Shown here: piece after piece, positions 43,552 through 52,466 of the stretch | How positions within the stretch are numbered: the first letter of the stretch is position 1 | Layout of the letters: the number at the start of each line of letters is the position of its first letter | Origin: Chloroflexota bacterium | GTDB taxonomy: Bacteria > Chloroflexota > Anaerolineae > Promineifilales > Promineifilaceae | Reading direction: 5' to 3' | Length of the DNA: 64,000 bases | Assembly: GCA_003696605.1 (NCBI GenBank) | Contig: RFGV01000576.1 | Location: 1-64,000, forward strand | Program-made: the position numbers and the translations under genes | Notes under the pieces: model-generated | Seen by the model: the letters and a program-made list of their open reading frames with translations, nothing else | What the model was told of the DNA's origin: nothing | Database searches by the model: none

Positions 43552-45987
43552 TTAATTGCCCGGACAACTGATAAATCCGGCGATTTCTGCATAAATCTGG
43601 CTTAAATCGTCTGCTGTGGGTGAGTGATAAAAATGAGTCGGGTCAGTGGCAATGGTTTTGAGCAAGGTTTCGTTGATGCTATCTCCCAGGCCAATGGTGT
43701 AGATGATGATGCCAGCAGCTTTGGCAGCATTGGCTTCGGCAATAACTGGTTCTTCGCCTACGCCAAAGGGTTTGCCGTCGGTGAGCAGAATGATAACGGC
43801 CGTGTGCGCAGGGTTATGACGCCCACTACTCAACTCTTGTCTGGCTGTTGCCAATGCCAGATCGATGCGTGTCAGTCCTTCAGCTACCAATGATTGCAAA
43901 GACGCAATTAGCGCAGCTCGATCGGAAGTAAGGGGGACAAGCACCCGTGCTTCACTGTCAAAATCGATTATGCTGGCCTGATCCGGTGGCAGATTGATAA
44001 TGTTGAGGAAATCGGTAGCAGCAGCTTGTGCGGCGGCCAGTCTGGAGGTGTTGCCGCTGCTTGTCGGGTTAGCCATACTGCCAGATGAATCGAGTAACAG
44101 AATGATGTCGGCCGGGTGGCTGGTGGGAATGCAGTAATTTAGCTGGACGACTGGCAGAAAAACAAAGCTGGGGGTTGGCGGAGTTGTGACGTTCATTGTG
44201 CCCGTAGCCTGCCCTACGCCACCGTCGTCGTCTGTGATGGTAAGGGTAATGAGGTATTGACCGGTTTGATTGAAGGTGTGGCTGGCGGTGAGTGTGTTGT
44301 TGGTGGTGGCGCCGTCTCCAAAATTCCAAAGGATTGTGTGGGTGTCGAGGGTGCCGGGATCGGTGAATGTGCCGGTAAAAACGGCCGTTTCTCCTATCAG
44401 TACATCCCAGCTATCAGCCATGAGTGTCACCTGTGGTATCGCGTTGTTCACTGTCACGGTAGTTGTATCTGTCGCTGAACCGGTGTTGCCTGTTACTTGC
44501 ACTGAGACAGGATAAACGCCATCATCTCGATTGCTTGCCGAAAAAACGACAGTGACGGCCGTGCCATCATCAAACAGGCCGTCGTTGTCCAAATCCCAGG
44601 CATAACTCAGACTTCCACCGTTTGGATCAAACGAACTGCTTGCGTCCAGAGTGACATTGCTTCCTTCTGTGATAGTGTATGGCCCCCCGGCATTGGCCGT
44701 GATTCTCTCTGGGGTAGCTGTTGGGGTAAGTGTGGGTGTAGGCGAAGAGGTGGGCGTAGATGTGGGTGTGGGAGAAGAAGTCGGTGTGGGTGTAGGCGTA
44801 GGTGGATTGGAGACATCAACCAGCAAAACGGCCGAATCTGTTAATCCCTCGTTACTTGCTACATACGCTGTATTAAGAATAGTCGTTCCTGCCCCCAGAC
44901 CAGCATCTACCCGCACTGTCAGAGTAACTACGGCTGAATTATCTGAAAGAAGCGTCCCCACATTCCACGTAACAACCCCATTAGCATCCGGACCAGAGAA
45001 GGGAGAACTGGCGGCGACAAAAGAAGTGCCTGCTGGAATCGTGTCGGTAATGGTAATGCCAGTGAGAGTGTCCGTGTAAAAGTTAGATGCTGTGATTGTA
45101 TAGCGAAGCAAATTTCCGGCGGGGACGGGATTCAGATCGGCCGTTTTCGTCAGGCGCAAGCGCACACAACCCGTCAGCCATGCCACCGCCTGTCGTCCGG
45201 CGCGAGTATTATCTTGCAAGGCATAGGCATTACTAAACTCCCCCAGCCAGTTACTATCTGTTGCCAGCAAAACACAACCTGAGCCATCACGAAACGCTGC
45301 CATTACCGGCATGTTAGCTGGATTAGCATCAGCATCGGTAATTACCAACGCATTTGTGGCCGGGGTAAGCCACGCACTGCGGAGCATTTCAAATGCTGTA
45401 ACGCCGTCAAAAATAGGATGTGTGCCGAAATTATCGACCTGATAAATAACCCAGCTATTATTAGGCCCGGACGGATCAGCATCTGTTGGATCAATAACGG
45501 CGTCATCTCCCAGCAACGTGTATCCATATTCCTGAAAAAGAGGTTGTGTGTCTCCTTTTAGAAAGCCCCAATCGCTGGAGATCATCAAGCCATGTCCGGC
45601 CGCCGCCCAATTGCGAAGCATAGTAGCATCGGTGGTTGTATAGGGTGAGGACAGGCGATTGTTGCCTGCCAGCCCCATGATGATGAGGATGTCCACGCAA
45701 GAGGGAATTGTTCCGGCAGAAAGATCGACTGTACCAACAGTGTAGCCGAAAGAGACAAGTTCATTAAGGAACGTCGTGTAGTCATCAGGGGATTGGCCAC
45801 GAGAAATCTCAAAAGCGGCTACGGGAGAAGAGGCATTGGTGCAGTTGATGGGATCTGAGATGGCGAAGGGAGAGAGGGAGGCGGTTTGGCCAATGGCGGT
45901 GGTGAAGGTAATGGCTGCCAGGAGGAGTAAGCCAGCTATTAGCATGGATAATAAACCGGTTGTTAATTTGGTTGTTTTTTCTGGCAT
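43552..45987 (-). CDS. Secreted multidomain protein: N-terminal glutamine-amidotransferase-like region, DUF11, two PKD, VWA
   Basis: An 811-residue exported protein. The signal peptide (LLSMLIAGLLLLAAITFTTA) is followed by a region of about 230 residues resembling DUF4350/amidotransferase-like domains (VDILIIMGLAG, GHGLMISSDWGF). Next come a DUF11 repeat (residues about 276-390, LTKTADLNPVPAGNLLRYTI), a Pro/Thr/Ser linker, two PKD domains (about 430-605) and a C-terminal von Willebrand A domain (about 620-811) with complete MIDAS elements DSSGSM and LTDGKP. No cell-wall anchor is visible at the end. Probably an adhesin or matrix protein. No ribosome-binding site precedes the ATG. The relation to the copper locus upstream is only by position. 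Confidence 0.85.
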   Translation of the reverse strand: MPEKTTKLTTGLLSMLIAGLLLLAAITFTTAIGQTASLSPFAISDPINCTNASSPVAAFEISRGQSPDDYTTFLNELVSFGYTVGTVDLSAGTIPSCVDILIIMGLAGNNRLSSPYTTTDATMLRNWAAAGHGLMISSDWGFLKGDTQPLFQEYGYTLLGDDAVIDPTDADPSGPNNSWVIYQVDNFGTHPIFDGVTAFEMLRSAWLTPATNALVITDADANPANMPVMAAFRDGSGCVLLATDSNWLGEFSNAYALQDNTRAGRQAVAWLTGCVRLRLTKTADLNPVPAGNLLRYTITASNFYTDTLTGITITDTIPAGTSFVAASSPFSGPDANGVVTWNVGTLLSDNSAVVTLTVRVDAGLGAGTTILNTAYVASNEGLTDSAVLLVDVSNPPTPTPTPTSSPTPTSTPTSSPTPTLTPTATPERITANAGGPYTITEGSNVTLDASSSFDPNGGSLSYAWDLDNDGLFDDGTAVTVVFSASNRDDGVYPVSVQVTGNTGSATDTTTVTVNNAIPQVTLMADSWDVLIGETAVFTGTFTDPGTLDTHTILWNFGDGATTNNTLTASHTFNQTGQYLITLTITDDDGGVGQATGTMNVTTPPTPSFVFLPVVQLNYCIPTSHPADIILLLDSSGSMANPTSSGNTSRLAAAQAAATDFLNIINLPPDQASIIDFDSEARVLVPLTSDRAALIASLQSLVAEGLTRIDLALATARQELSSGRHNPAHTAVIILLTDGKPFGVGEEPVIAEANAAKAAGIIIYTIGLGDSINETLLKTIATDPTHFYHSPTADDLSQIYAEIAGFISCPGN

Positions 45988-46127
45988 ATGGCTTATATAA
46001 ATGGGTGGCTGAATGTTTGCCGGGATGGATATGTGGCTGGGATGTGGTGTATGATGCGAGACACGGCCGTTTCAAACACGACTTTATTAATATTGTCGCA
46101 TAATGTTCGCAAAAGTCACGCCCAATA

Positions 46128-48068
46128 TCACCAATCTGAAAAATCAGGAGGAATCTTCACTGTTTGTTGGGCCAGATGGGATACGGGTTGCTGGTGGTTG
46201 TGCCAGACATAAACGGCCGTTCCTGCCAACGTAGCCAGCAACATCAACATAGCACCAATAGTTAACCAGGGTGCCCATTGCTTGTTAGAGATTAGTGGCT
46301 GGTCAGAAGATTGTGCTTCGGGCAATGTCCATTCATAGCGAGCCACCGCATCCGCTATTCCCATGCGGCGCACCACCACATCTATTTGCCAGCGGCCAGG
46401 CAGGCGAAGCTGGTTACCGCCAAGCCGATACAATCCTGGTTCATTGGTAGCTTCTGCTGCTACCGATTCTATTCCCAGGTCTTGTTCCAGGTAGGTAAAT
46501 CGCACAATGACGCGCAAAACTTCAGCCGGGGCAGGCCGACGAGTGCTTACTGCGCGGATGTTCATGACATTTGCACCAGGCCGATTTGGCTTGATGGAGA
46601 GCGTTATCAGCATATCGTCAACAAGCTGGGTGGCTGTAGTGGGGATTTCTTCAGGCGGGGTGGGAGCCTGGCTGGCGTTGGGGGCGGCTGTTAGATAGGC
46701 GGTGAGTAGAATAACGCCGAGGCCAAGTGTGGCTTCAATGAGCATGAGGCGAGGCAGCCAGCGCCATGAGAGGGGTGTCCATCCCTGAGGGCGGCGGAGC
46801 AGCCGGGCGGGGATGGCAGCAAGGGTGGGATGCAGGAGGATGGCGTTGAGTGCGCCGAAGCTGAGAGTGAGGAGCAGAAGCAGGGTTTTGAGGAACAGAG
46901 AACGGCCGTAATTGGTCAACAATAGGGCGTCGGGTGTGGCAACTTGTTGTCCCAGACTGTATAGGCCGGTGGCGGCGAGGATGCCTATGCTCAAGGCAGC
47001 CAAACGCCCAAATGGTTGCCATCCTGACTGAAGTAAAGACCGCAAGTGATTTTTATTTTGTCTGGCTGGCGGCAACAGGGTCATTAGCAAGGCCAATAAA
47101 CTGCCTATCCAAAGGGCAGCGGCAAGCAGATGAAGGCTGTCGGTTATGATAGCTAAAGTGGTGTTGGTGGTGAGGGCTGCCGCATGACTGACAAGAGATT
47201 GGGTGAGGATGAGGGGGAAGGTGAGCAGGAGTAACAGGTGGGGCAAGGGGCTGGATGGACTGGGAAGGTGGTTGCGGTTAATTCGCCACAGGGAGAGAAT
47301 GAATGCAAGCCAGATGGTCTGACGTGCAATCCAGAGGAGGCCGGGGCGGCTTTGGGTAAGCCATTGGCTGGCAATGGTCCAAATGGGGGTGGTAGGGGGA
47401 AGTTCGGGGCGCAAAACGGCCGTTTGCCACATTATCCAGCCAATTCCAAGCCCTAACCCACTAATGGCACACATATAGGCCAGCCGCCACGCCCGCTGAC
47501 GTGCTTGTTGGTAGGTGGTAACAATTGTGGGGGGGGAGACGGGTGGGGTCAGAAGAAATGCGAGAATGGTTAAGGAACCTATCAGAAGGAGCAAGATGGT
47601 GAAATTGGCCCAGCGCAGGGCGACTTCAGGCCAGGGAACGGCCGTTTTAGGGATGGTTGCTTGTGCCTGGTTTAGGTCAGCTGTTGTGCCAATGCCAAAA
47701 ACGATGAGCCCTTGCGTAAAGTGACCGTCACTTTGAGAAAGCACCTTCCACCATACGCTATAAACTCCCTCTTCCAGAGGTGGCAGATCCAGGATAAGCA
47801 GATTGGGTTCGTTGGGAACAGTGCGAATGCCGCGCAGGGGAACGGCCGTGCCGGTAACGTCCAGCAGTTGTGCTGTGCTAAATTCCGGGCTGATGGGTTC
47901 GGTGAGCCAGAGACGTACCTGGTTGGGTGGTTCAGATAAAATTGCGTTGTCAGCTGGTTCAGATCGAGCCAGTATTGCATGGGCGGCGACAGGCGACGTG
48001 GGTATGAAGGCAAAAAGGAGTAGAATCATTGTGAGAACAAGTGTGAATTTCAGGGGGGATTTGCTCAT
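46128..48068 (-). CDS. CopC-CopD fusion with C-terminal YtkA-like domain
   Basis: A YcnJ-type copper protein of about 646 residues. The signal peptide ends at VAA so that the mature chain begins HAILARSEPADNAIL, the N-terminal His of the CopC copper site. The CopC domain (to about residue 140) is followed by eight or so transmembrane helices of the CopD domain (about 165-480), then an extracytoplasmic beta domain (about 505-600: VDDMLITLSIKPNRPGANV) and a last helix. It probably takes up or handles copper for the oxidases of this locus. The ATG overlaps the CopC gene stop as ATGA. Confidence 0.88.
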   Translation of the reverse strand: MSKSPLKFTLVLTMILLLFAFIPTSPVAAHAILARSEPADNAILSEPPNQVRLWLTEPISPEFSTAQLLDVTGTAVPLRGIRTVPNEPNLLILDLPPLEEGVYSVWWKVLSQSDGHFTQGLIVFGIGTTADLNQAQATIPKTAVPWPEVALRWANFTILLLLIGSLTILAFLLTPPVSPPTIVTTYQQARQRAWRLAYMCAISGLGLGIGWIMWQTAVLRPELPPTTPIWTIASQWLTQSRPGLLWIARQTIWLAFILSLWRINRNHLPSPSSPLPHLLLLLTFPLILTQSLVSHAAALTTNTTLAIITDSLHLLAAALWIGSLLALLMTLLPPARQNKNHLRSLLQSGWQPFGRLAALSIGILAATGLYSLGQQVATPDALLLTNYGRSLFLKTLLLLLTLSFGALNAILLHPTLAAIPARLLRRPQGWTPLSWRWLPRLMLIEATLGLGVILLTAYLTAAPNASQAPTPPEEIPTTATQLVDDMLITLSIKPNRPGANVMNIRAVSTRRPAPAEVLRVIVRFTYLEQDLGIESVAAEATNEPGLYRLGGNQLRLPGRWQIDVVVRRMGIADAVARYEWTLPEAQSSDQPLISNKQWAPWLTIGAMLMLLATLAGTAVYVWHNHQQPVSHLAQQTVKIPPDFSDW

Positions 48069-48583
48069 TTTTGATTCCTTGAAGATTGCCATTGCCACAA
48101 TCCTGCTATCAGTATCAGAATGGAGCCGCCGATGGCCAGAAGTACCGGCAGGGAAACGGCCGTTTCATCTTCTGCCTGCATAGATTGAGTCAAACTGGTT
48201 GTTGCTGGTGGCGTTCCTACCGTAAAATGAAACACGCCAGTCGTAACATCCCCATCTACCAAAACTGCCCGCCACGAAACCGTATAAACACCATCAATGA
48301 GTACAGGCACAGTTACCTTCATAGAGGCGTGGTCTGGATCTGTCAGGTCAAGTCCACCATCGCCGTTATCCACTTGCCCTCCTGTACTGTCCAACACACG
48401 CATTGTGCTGCTGGCGTCCAGTTCCTCGTTGAACCAGGCTCTGATGACCGTTGGCGATGAATCCAGATGGGCGCCATCTGGCGGATCAGACCGTAGTAAT
48501 TTGACAGAATGAGCATAAGCAAAAGGTGAGATGATCATTTGTGCCAGAAGCAAAAGAACCAGATACAGGATTTTGCGGGTCAT
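48065..48583 (-). CDS. CopC-domain copper-binding protein, membrane anchored
   Basis: A 172-residue protein. The signal peptide ends FAYA with mature His (HSVKLLRSDPPDGAHL), and the second ligand region is DPDHASMKV, the usual Cu(II) site of CopC. A C-terminal transmembrane helix (LPVLLAIGGSILILIAGLW) anchors it, facing outward. Translation is coupled to the CopC-CopD gene (4-base overlap) and it follows the His-rich protein gene by 14 bases. Confidence 0.9.
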   Translation of the reverse strand: MTRKILYLVLLLLAQMIISPFAYAHSVKLLRSDPPDGAHLDSSPTVIRAWFNEELDASSTMRVLDSTGGQVDNGDGGLDLTDPDHASMKVTVPVLIDGVYTVSWRAVLVDGDVTTGVFHFTVGTPPATTSLTQSMQAEDETAVSLPVLLAIGGSILILIAGLWQWQSSRNQK

Positions 48584-48597
48584 GATTCCCCCTTTTG

Positions 48598-49095
48598 TTA
48601 TTGTACCGGGACATGTTTGAGTTCAGCATTGCCAATGCGTATGGTGACGGTTTGGCCAGGCCGAATGAGACCATCGGGGTTGAGGATGAGTTCGTAATAG
48701 GTAACGGCCGTATGTAAATCCTGGTCATGAGCGTGATCGTGCCAGGGGCGGGAGATCACTTTGCCAGTGCGTTCGTCAATAATTGTGGGGGGATTTTCTT
48801 CATCATGCACAATAACAGCCTTGTCCGGATCGGCAATCTGATAGCGAAGGTCGATCATACCGCCGCCGGCTGTGATGGCTACCAGCATAATACGGACACC
48901 AGTTGCTTCGGTAAAGGTTGTTTGAGGTAACTCAGCAGCAGATTGGGGGCGGTTGCCGGTTATGATATGACCGAATTGAGTCACGGCCATCCAGATAAGT
49001 AAACCAACCAGAGCCAGAATCAGGGCGAGAAAAAGTAACATTGTGAAGGAAAACGGCCGTTTTCTCCCATGCACACTCAAAGACACTTCATGCAT
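48598..49095 (-). CDS. Membrane-anchored protein with His-rich segment, unknown function
   Basis: A 165-residue protein starting MHEVSLSVHGRKRPF with AAGGGG upstream of ATG 49095. One transmembrane helix (FTMLLFLALILALVGLLIWM) is followed by an extracytoplasmic domain of beta character. It contains WHDHAHDQDLH, a likely metal-binding patch, and ends with the strands TVTIRIGNAELKHVPV. No family is recognised. Its place between a multicopper-oxidase-like gene and copC suggests copper delivery; this is inference. Confidence 0.65.
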   Translation of the reverse strand: MHEVSLSVHGRKRPFSFTMLLFLALILALVGLLIWMAVTQFGHIITGNRPQSAAELPQTTFTEATGVRIMLVAITAGGGMIDLRYQIADPDKAVIVHDEENPPTIIDERTGKVISRPWHDHAHDQDLHTAVTYYELILNPDGLIRPGQTVTIRIGNAELKHVPVQ

Positions 49096-49171
49096 AAAAT
49101 TTACCCCTTTGATTAGAATGACCGGCCAGCTATCCACAACCGCCGACCGGTCATTCACCACTTATCCCCTG

Positions 49172-51109
49172 CTACGGTTGTTCATAGACCTGGATATTGC
49201 TAAACACACTTTCGCCAGCAGCAGCCGCATCATCATCATTCGTAAAAGTCAGATACAACATACTGCCGGTATAGTAGTTACCTACCGGAACAACAAAATG
49301 CTGCACCCCACTACCCGTGTATGTATGAAACGCTTGCAATCCCCACGTTTGCGTGCCGTACAACTGGAAAGTCAGGTTACTGCTGATATTGTCATCTGTA
49401 TCAAAGCCAATACCATGTATTTCACCTTCAACATTGCTTTCAAAGTCAAATTCCAGTACTGTGTTGGGGGTGACAGTGTAGGCAAAAGCCACTTTCTTCC
49501 AGCCATTGCCGGTAATACGCAACGTGTCACCACCATTCTCCACACTGACCAATGCCCCCACATCCTGCGAACCTCCGTAAGACATCACTGCATATGGTGT
49601 TCCATTCACATTCACCATGAGCGGTGGGGCTTCATACACCTTGATATTGCGGAACAGACTTTCTCCGGCGGCTGCGGCATCATCATCCATGACAAACACC
49701 AGATCAGTCATTGTGCCTGTATAGAATTGCCCAACCGGGATAGAAAAGCGTACCCAGTTCGGTGCGCTACCGGCATAGTTAAAGCTGGCGTTTTGGATGC
49801 CCCAACCCTGTGTGCCATACACCTGGAATATCTGAATGGGATTGTTGATAACGTCATCGTTGTCAAAGCCAATCCCGTGAATTTCTCCTTGAACACTGCT
49901 CATAAAGTCAAATTCGATAACAGTGTTGGGAGTGACGGTGTAGGGGAAGGGGATCTTTTTCCAACCGTTGCCTACTAGGTGCAAGGTGGCGCCATTGTCT
50001 TCAATGGTAGCTGTGGCCGCGGCATCTTGTGTGCCGCCATAGCTGGCCAGGGTGTAGTTATTAAAGTTGACAAATGGGGCAATGTTGATGAATGTCATCA
50101 TGCCGCCGGGAAAATGGGCAGTGCTGGTGGCATCTCCATTGGTGATGTGAAGTTGGCGATTGTACAAGGCAAGTTGACCACCATCGAGGTTGTGAGGCAT
50201 GGTGGCAATGAGATCGGCCGTTTGTCCTGCCGGGATAGTATGTGCCACCATATCAACAGGAAAGTTTAACGGATACCCATCGCTGGCGATATGTTTCTGG
50301 TGTGTGCCTAGAATCATCATTGTGTCGTTAGTAAATCCAGCGTTCAGATACCGCAACAGTACTCGTTCTCCCGGATCGGCATCAATTGGGTCTGTATCTG
50401 GATAAGCTTTGCCATTTATCAGCCAGTAGAGCGGTTTGTAATCCAGCAAATTGAAGTTGGCTGGATCGGCATTTAAGTTGGGATCTATTTCGCTCAGGAG
50501 TAGAACAGCCTCTGTATCGTAGGCGGTTTCGGGGCTGGCGTAGGCCTGTCCAGGGGTGGTGTCGTGAACAATGAGGGCTCCATATAGCCCCATGGCAACC
50601 TGAATGGCTGAATTGACGCCACTTTCATAGAGGAATGTGCCCGGACGAGTTACTGTGAAGCTGTAAGTTTTGGTACTACCGGGAGCAATGCCGGTCATAT
50701 CGGGAGGTTCGTCTTGTCCGGGGAACAGGAGGGAGGTGGCTTCGGGTAGCTCGTTGTATAAAGTGATATTGAGTGTGTCTCCTGTTGTGGCTTCAATAAC
50801 AGGACCTGGCAGGCTGGCTGTTACGGAATTGTCCGAACAGGGTGTGTTGGCGGGCTTTAGGGCGTATCCCCAAATGGGAATGGTGGTATTGTCAGGCATG
50901 GTTGTGTTGCCTGCTTTGGCGCATAGTTCGATGTTGATTGTGGTTGGGGCAGCCATTGGTGTAAGTGGAGTGGGTTGTGAGGGGCTGGGTTGGAGGGGGG
51001 CTGGGGCTGCACTGATGGTGTGTGGTTGCCAGGGTGTATTACCTAATGCCAGCATGAGTAGTAACAGAATGAGCCCTGAGCTGAGAATGGTTGTTATTTT
51101 TGTACGCAT
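49172..51109 (-). CDS. Multicopper-oxidase-like secreted protein without copper ligands, with two C-terminal repeats
   Basis: About 645 residues. AAGGAG lies 9 bases before ATG 51109; starts at 51130 and 51154 are also open. A signal peptide (TTILSSGLILLLLMLALG) leads into two cupredoxin-like domains aligned with the next two proteins (TRPGTFLYESGVNSAIQVAMGL; YWLINGKAYPDT). The positions of the HWH, HCH and HxHG motifs are occupied by other residues (SLLFPGQ, YESG, TMMILG), so no copper site is expected. The last about 290 residues are two tandem beta-sandwich modules of about 145 residues, each with NGWKKIxFxYTVTPNTVxEF and DDDAAAAGES. Structural or binding role likely. Confidence 0.82.
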   Translation of the reverse strand: MRTKITTILSSGLILLLLMLALGNTPWQPHTISAAPAPLQPSPSQPTPLTPMAAPTTINIELCAKAGNTTMPDNTTIPIWGYALKPANTPCSDNSVTASLPGPVIEATTGDTLNITLYNELPEATSLLFPGQDEPPDMTGIAPGSTKTYSFTVTRPGTFLYESGVNSAIQVAMGLYGALIVHDTTPGQAYASPETAYDTEAVLLLSEIDPNLNADPANFNLLDYKPLYWLINGKAYPDTDPIDADPGERVLLRYLNAGFTNDTMMILGTHQKHIASDGYPLNFPVDMVAHTIPAGQTADLIATMPHNLDGGQLALYNRQLHITNGDATSTAHFPGGMMTFINIAPFVNFNNYTLASYGGTQDAAATATIEDNGATLHLVGNGWKKIPFPYTVTPNTVIEFDFMSSVQGEIHGIGFDNDDVINNPIQIFQVYGTQGWGIQNASFNYAGSAPNWVRFSIPVGQFYTGTMTDLVFVMDDDAAAAGESLFRNIKVYEAPPLMVNVNGTPYAVMSYGGSQDVGALVSVENGGDTLRITGNGWKKVAFAYTVTPNTVLEFDFESNVEGEIHGIGFDTDDNISSNLTFQLYGTQTWGLQAFHTYTGSGVQHFVVPVGNYYTGSMLYLTFTNDDDAAAAGESVFSNIQVYEQP

Positions 51110-51144
51110 GGGAAGTTTCTCCTTTTTCATCGGACCCTTCCTTC

Positions 51145-52419
51145 TTATTGGCATCCGCCGGGCGGATCGATTCGCCAGAGGGTTGCCAGACCGCCGAAGC
51201 CTTCATCGAAGTTTTGAAATTCGTTGAGGGCATGGCTGTGCCAGGGGAAGTAGAATTCGCCACATTCGTTATAGGAGGTGTTGCCGACTAGCAGGTCACC
51301 TTTTTGGCCCAGGTAGGGGCTGCCGCTGTAGAAGGTGGCGCCGTCTTTGGTGACCAGGTTGTAGAGGCCGGGGAGTTGTACGGGGATGGGGTTGTTGTTT
51401 TGATTCCATGCTTCGACGTCGAACCATTGGGCCAGGAGGTCGAAAGTTTGTCCGGAGCCAACGGTGGTGGTGAAGCTTTCGAAGGAGGTGTTTTCGCCGT
51501 TAGGACCACGGAGTAAACGGCCGTCTCGGCCAATAATAGTCAGGTTGTTGCCGTGTGGATGGAAGGGGTGGTTGACCATACCGGCATTTGCATATCGTAC
51601 AAGCGCTGGTAGTGGGTTGTTGGTGGCATCGTATGGTTCGATGCGGACGAGTGCGCCATAAGGTTGGTTTGGTAACCAGGGGGCGAAGTTGGGGGCGATA
51701 GTGTCGGGGAAGGAACGGCCGTTTATCGTCCAATACCGATCATGCATCGTCGTCACATCATACGGCAAACCATGTTCCACTGCATAATGCAACTCCGGAT
51801 CCACATCATGAATCAGCAACAAATATTCCCGATCCGGATTAAACTCTGTGGTCGGGTCATTATAAGCAAAATTTGCTCCCATAGCCGGACGCACAACCAG
51901 CGCCCCAAACAATCCCATTTGCACCTGTTTATGCGGTTCTGTACCACTTTCATACAAATACGTACCTGGGGCAGTCGCCACAAAAGTGTATGTCACACTG
52001 CCTCCTGGGGGAGCTTCTGCTGTTAGCAGGCCTGGCACACCTCCAGTTGCTGTGACTCCTTCCTGTCCTGGAAACACAATAGAAACCGGTTCGGTTAAAT
52101 CATTTTGCAGATTTATAACCACTGTGTCCCCTTCATTGACACAAAGTACAGGACCAGGTTGTTGAAATGCGCCACCCAAACCATCATTCATATTTGCAAA
52201 CCCCCAATAGTACAGGCTATTGCCATCAGGGGTGCTGGTGTACCCGTCGGTAGTTCGCAAATCAAATGTTGGGCCATAGGTGCAAACCATCGTTGTACTG
52301 CCAGCTGCTGCGGCACGTCGTACTCTGCCCCCAAATCCCACCAGCACAATCATTGCCAGTAGAATCAGGCTGAATAGTAAAATGCCGGGCCTGGCGTGTT
52401 TTTTCACTTTTACAGACAT
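51145..52419 (-). CDS. Multicopper-oxidase-like protein with only domain-2 copper ligands
   Basis: A 424-residue exported protein (N-terminal helix ILLFSLILLAMIVLVGFGG). The first cupredoxin-like half has lost its ligands (SIVFPGQ where HWHG is expected; YESGTEPHKQVQMGL where HCH is expected). The second half keeps VNHPFHPHGNN (His284, 287, 289) and, near the C-terminus, FPWHSHALNE (His394, 396), but with Ser at the type 1 Cys position. AAAGGAG precedes the ATG. By itself it could hold at most part of a trinuclear site; its neighbour holds the complementary set. Confidence 0.85.
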   Translation of the reverse strand: MSVKVKKHARPGILLFSLILLAMIVLVGFGGRVRRAAAAGSTTMVCTYGPTFDLRTTDGYTSTPDGNSLYYWGFANMNDGLGGAFQQPGPVLCVNEGDTVVINLQNDLTEPVSIVFPGQEGVTATGGVPGLLTAEAPPGGSVTYTFVATAPGTYLYESGTEPHKQVQMGLFGALVVRPAMGANFAYNDPTTEFNPDREYLLLIHDVDPELHYAVEHGLPYDVTTMHDRYWTINGRSFPDTIAPNFAPWLPNQPYGALVRIEPYDATNNPLPALVRYANAGMVNHPFHPHGNNLTIIGRDGRLLRGPNGENTSFESFTTTVGSGQTFDLLAQWFDVEAWNQNNNPIPVQLPGLYNLVTKDGATFYSGSPYLGQKGDLLVGNTSYNECGEFYFPWHSHALNEFQNFDEGFGGLATLWRIDPPGGCQ

Positions 52420-52466
52420 CGTTTGCCACTCCTTTTATCGGAAGAGAGTTTTGTACCCACTTCTGA

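Noticed and set aside
46128-48068. CopC-CopD gene as an unrelated cytochrome or permease because of its many helices
   Set aside because: The N-terminal His, CopC domain and CopD helices in this order are diagnostic of copper-resistance/uptake fusions.
49172-51109. Third oxidase-like protein as an active laccase
   Set aside because: All expected copper-binding His/Cys motifs are replaced.
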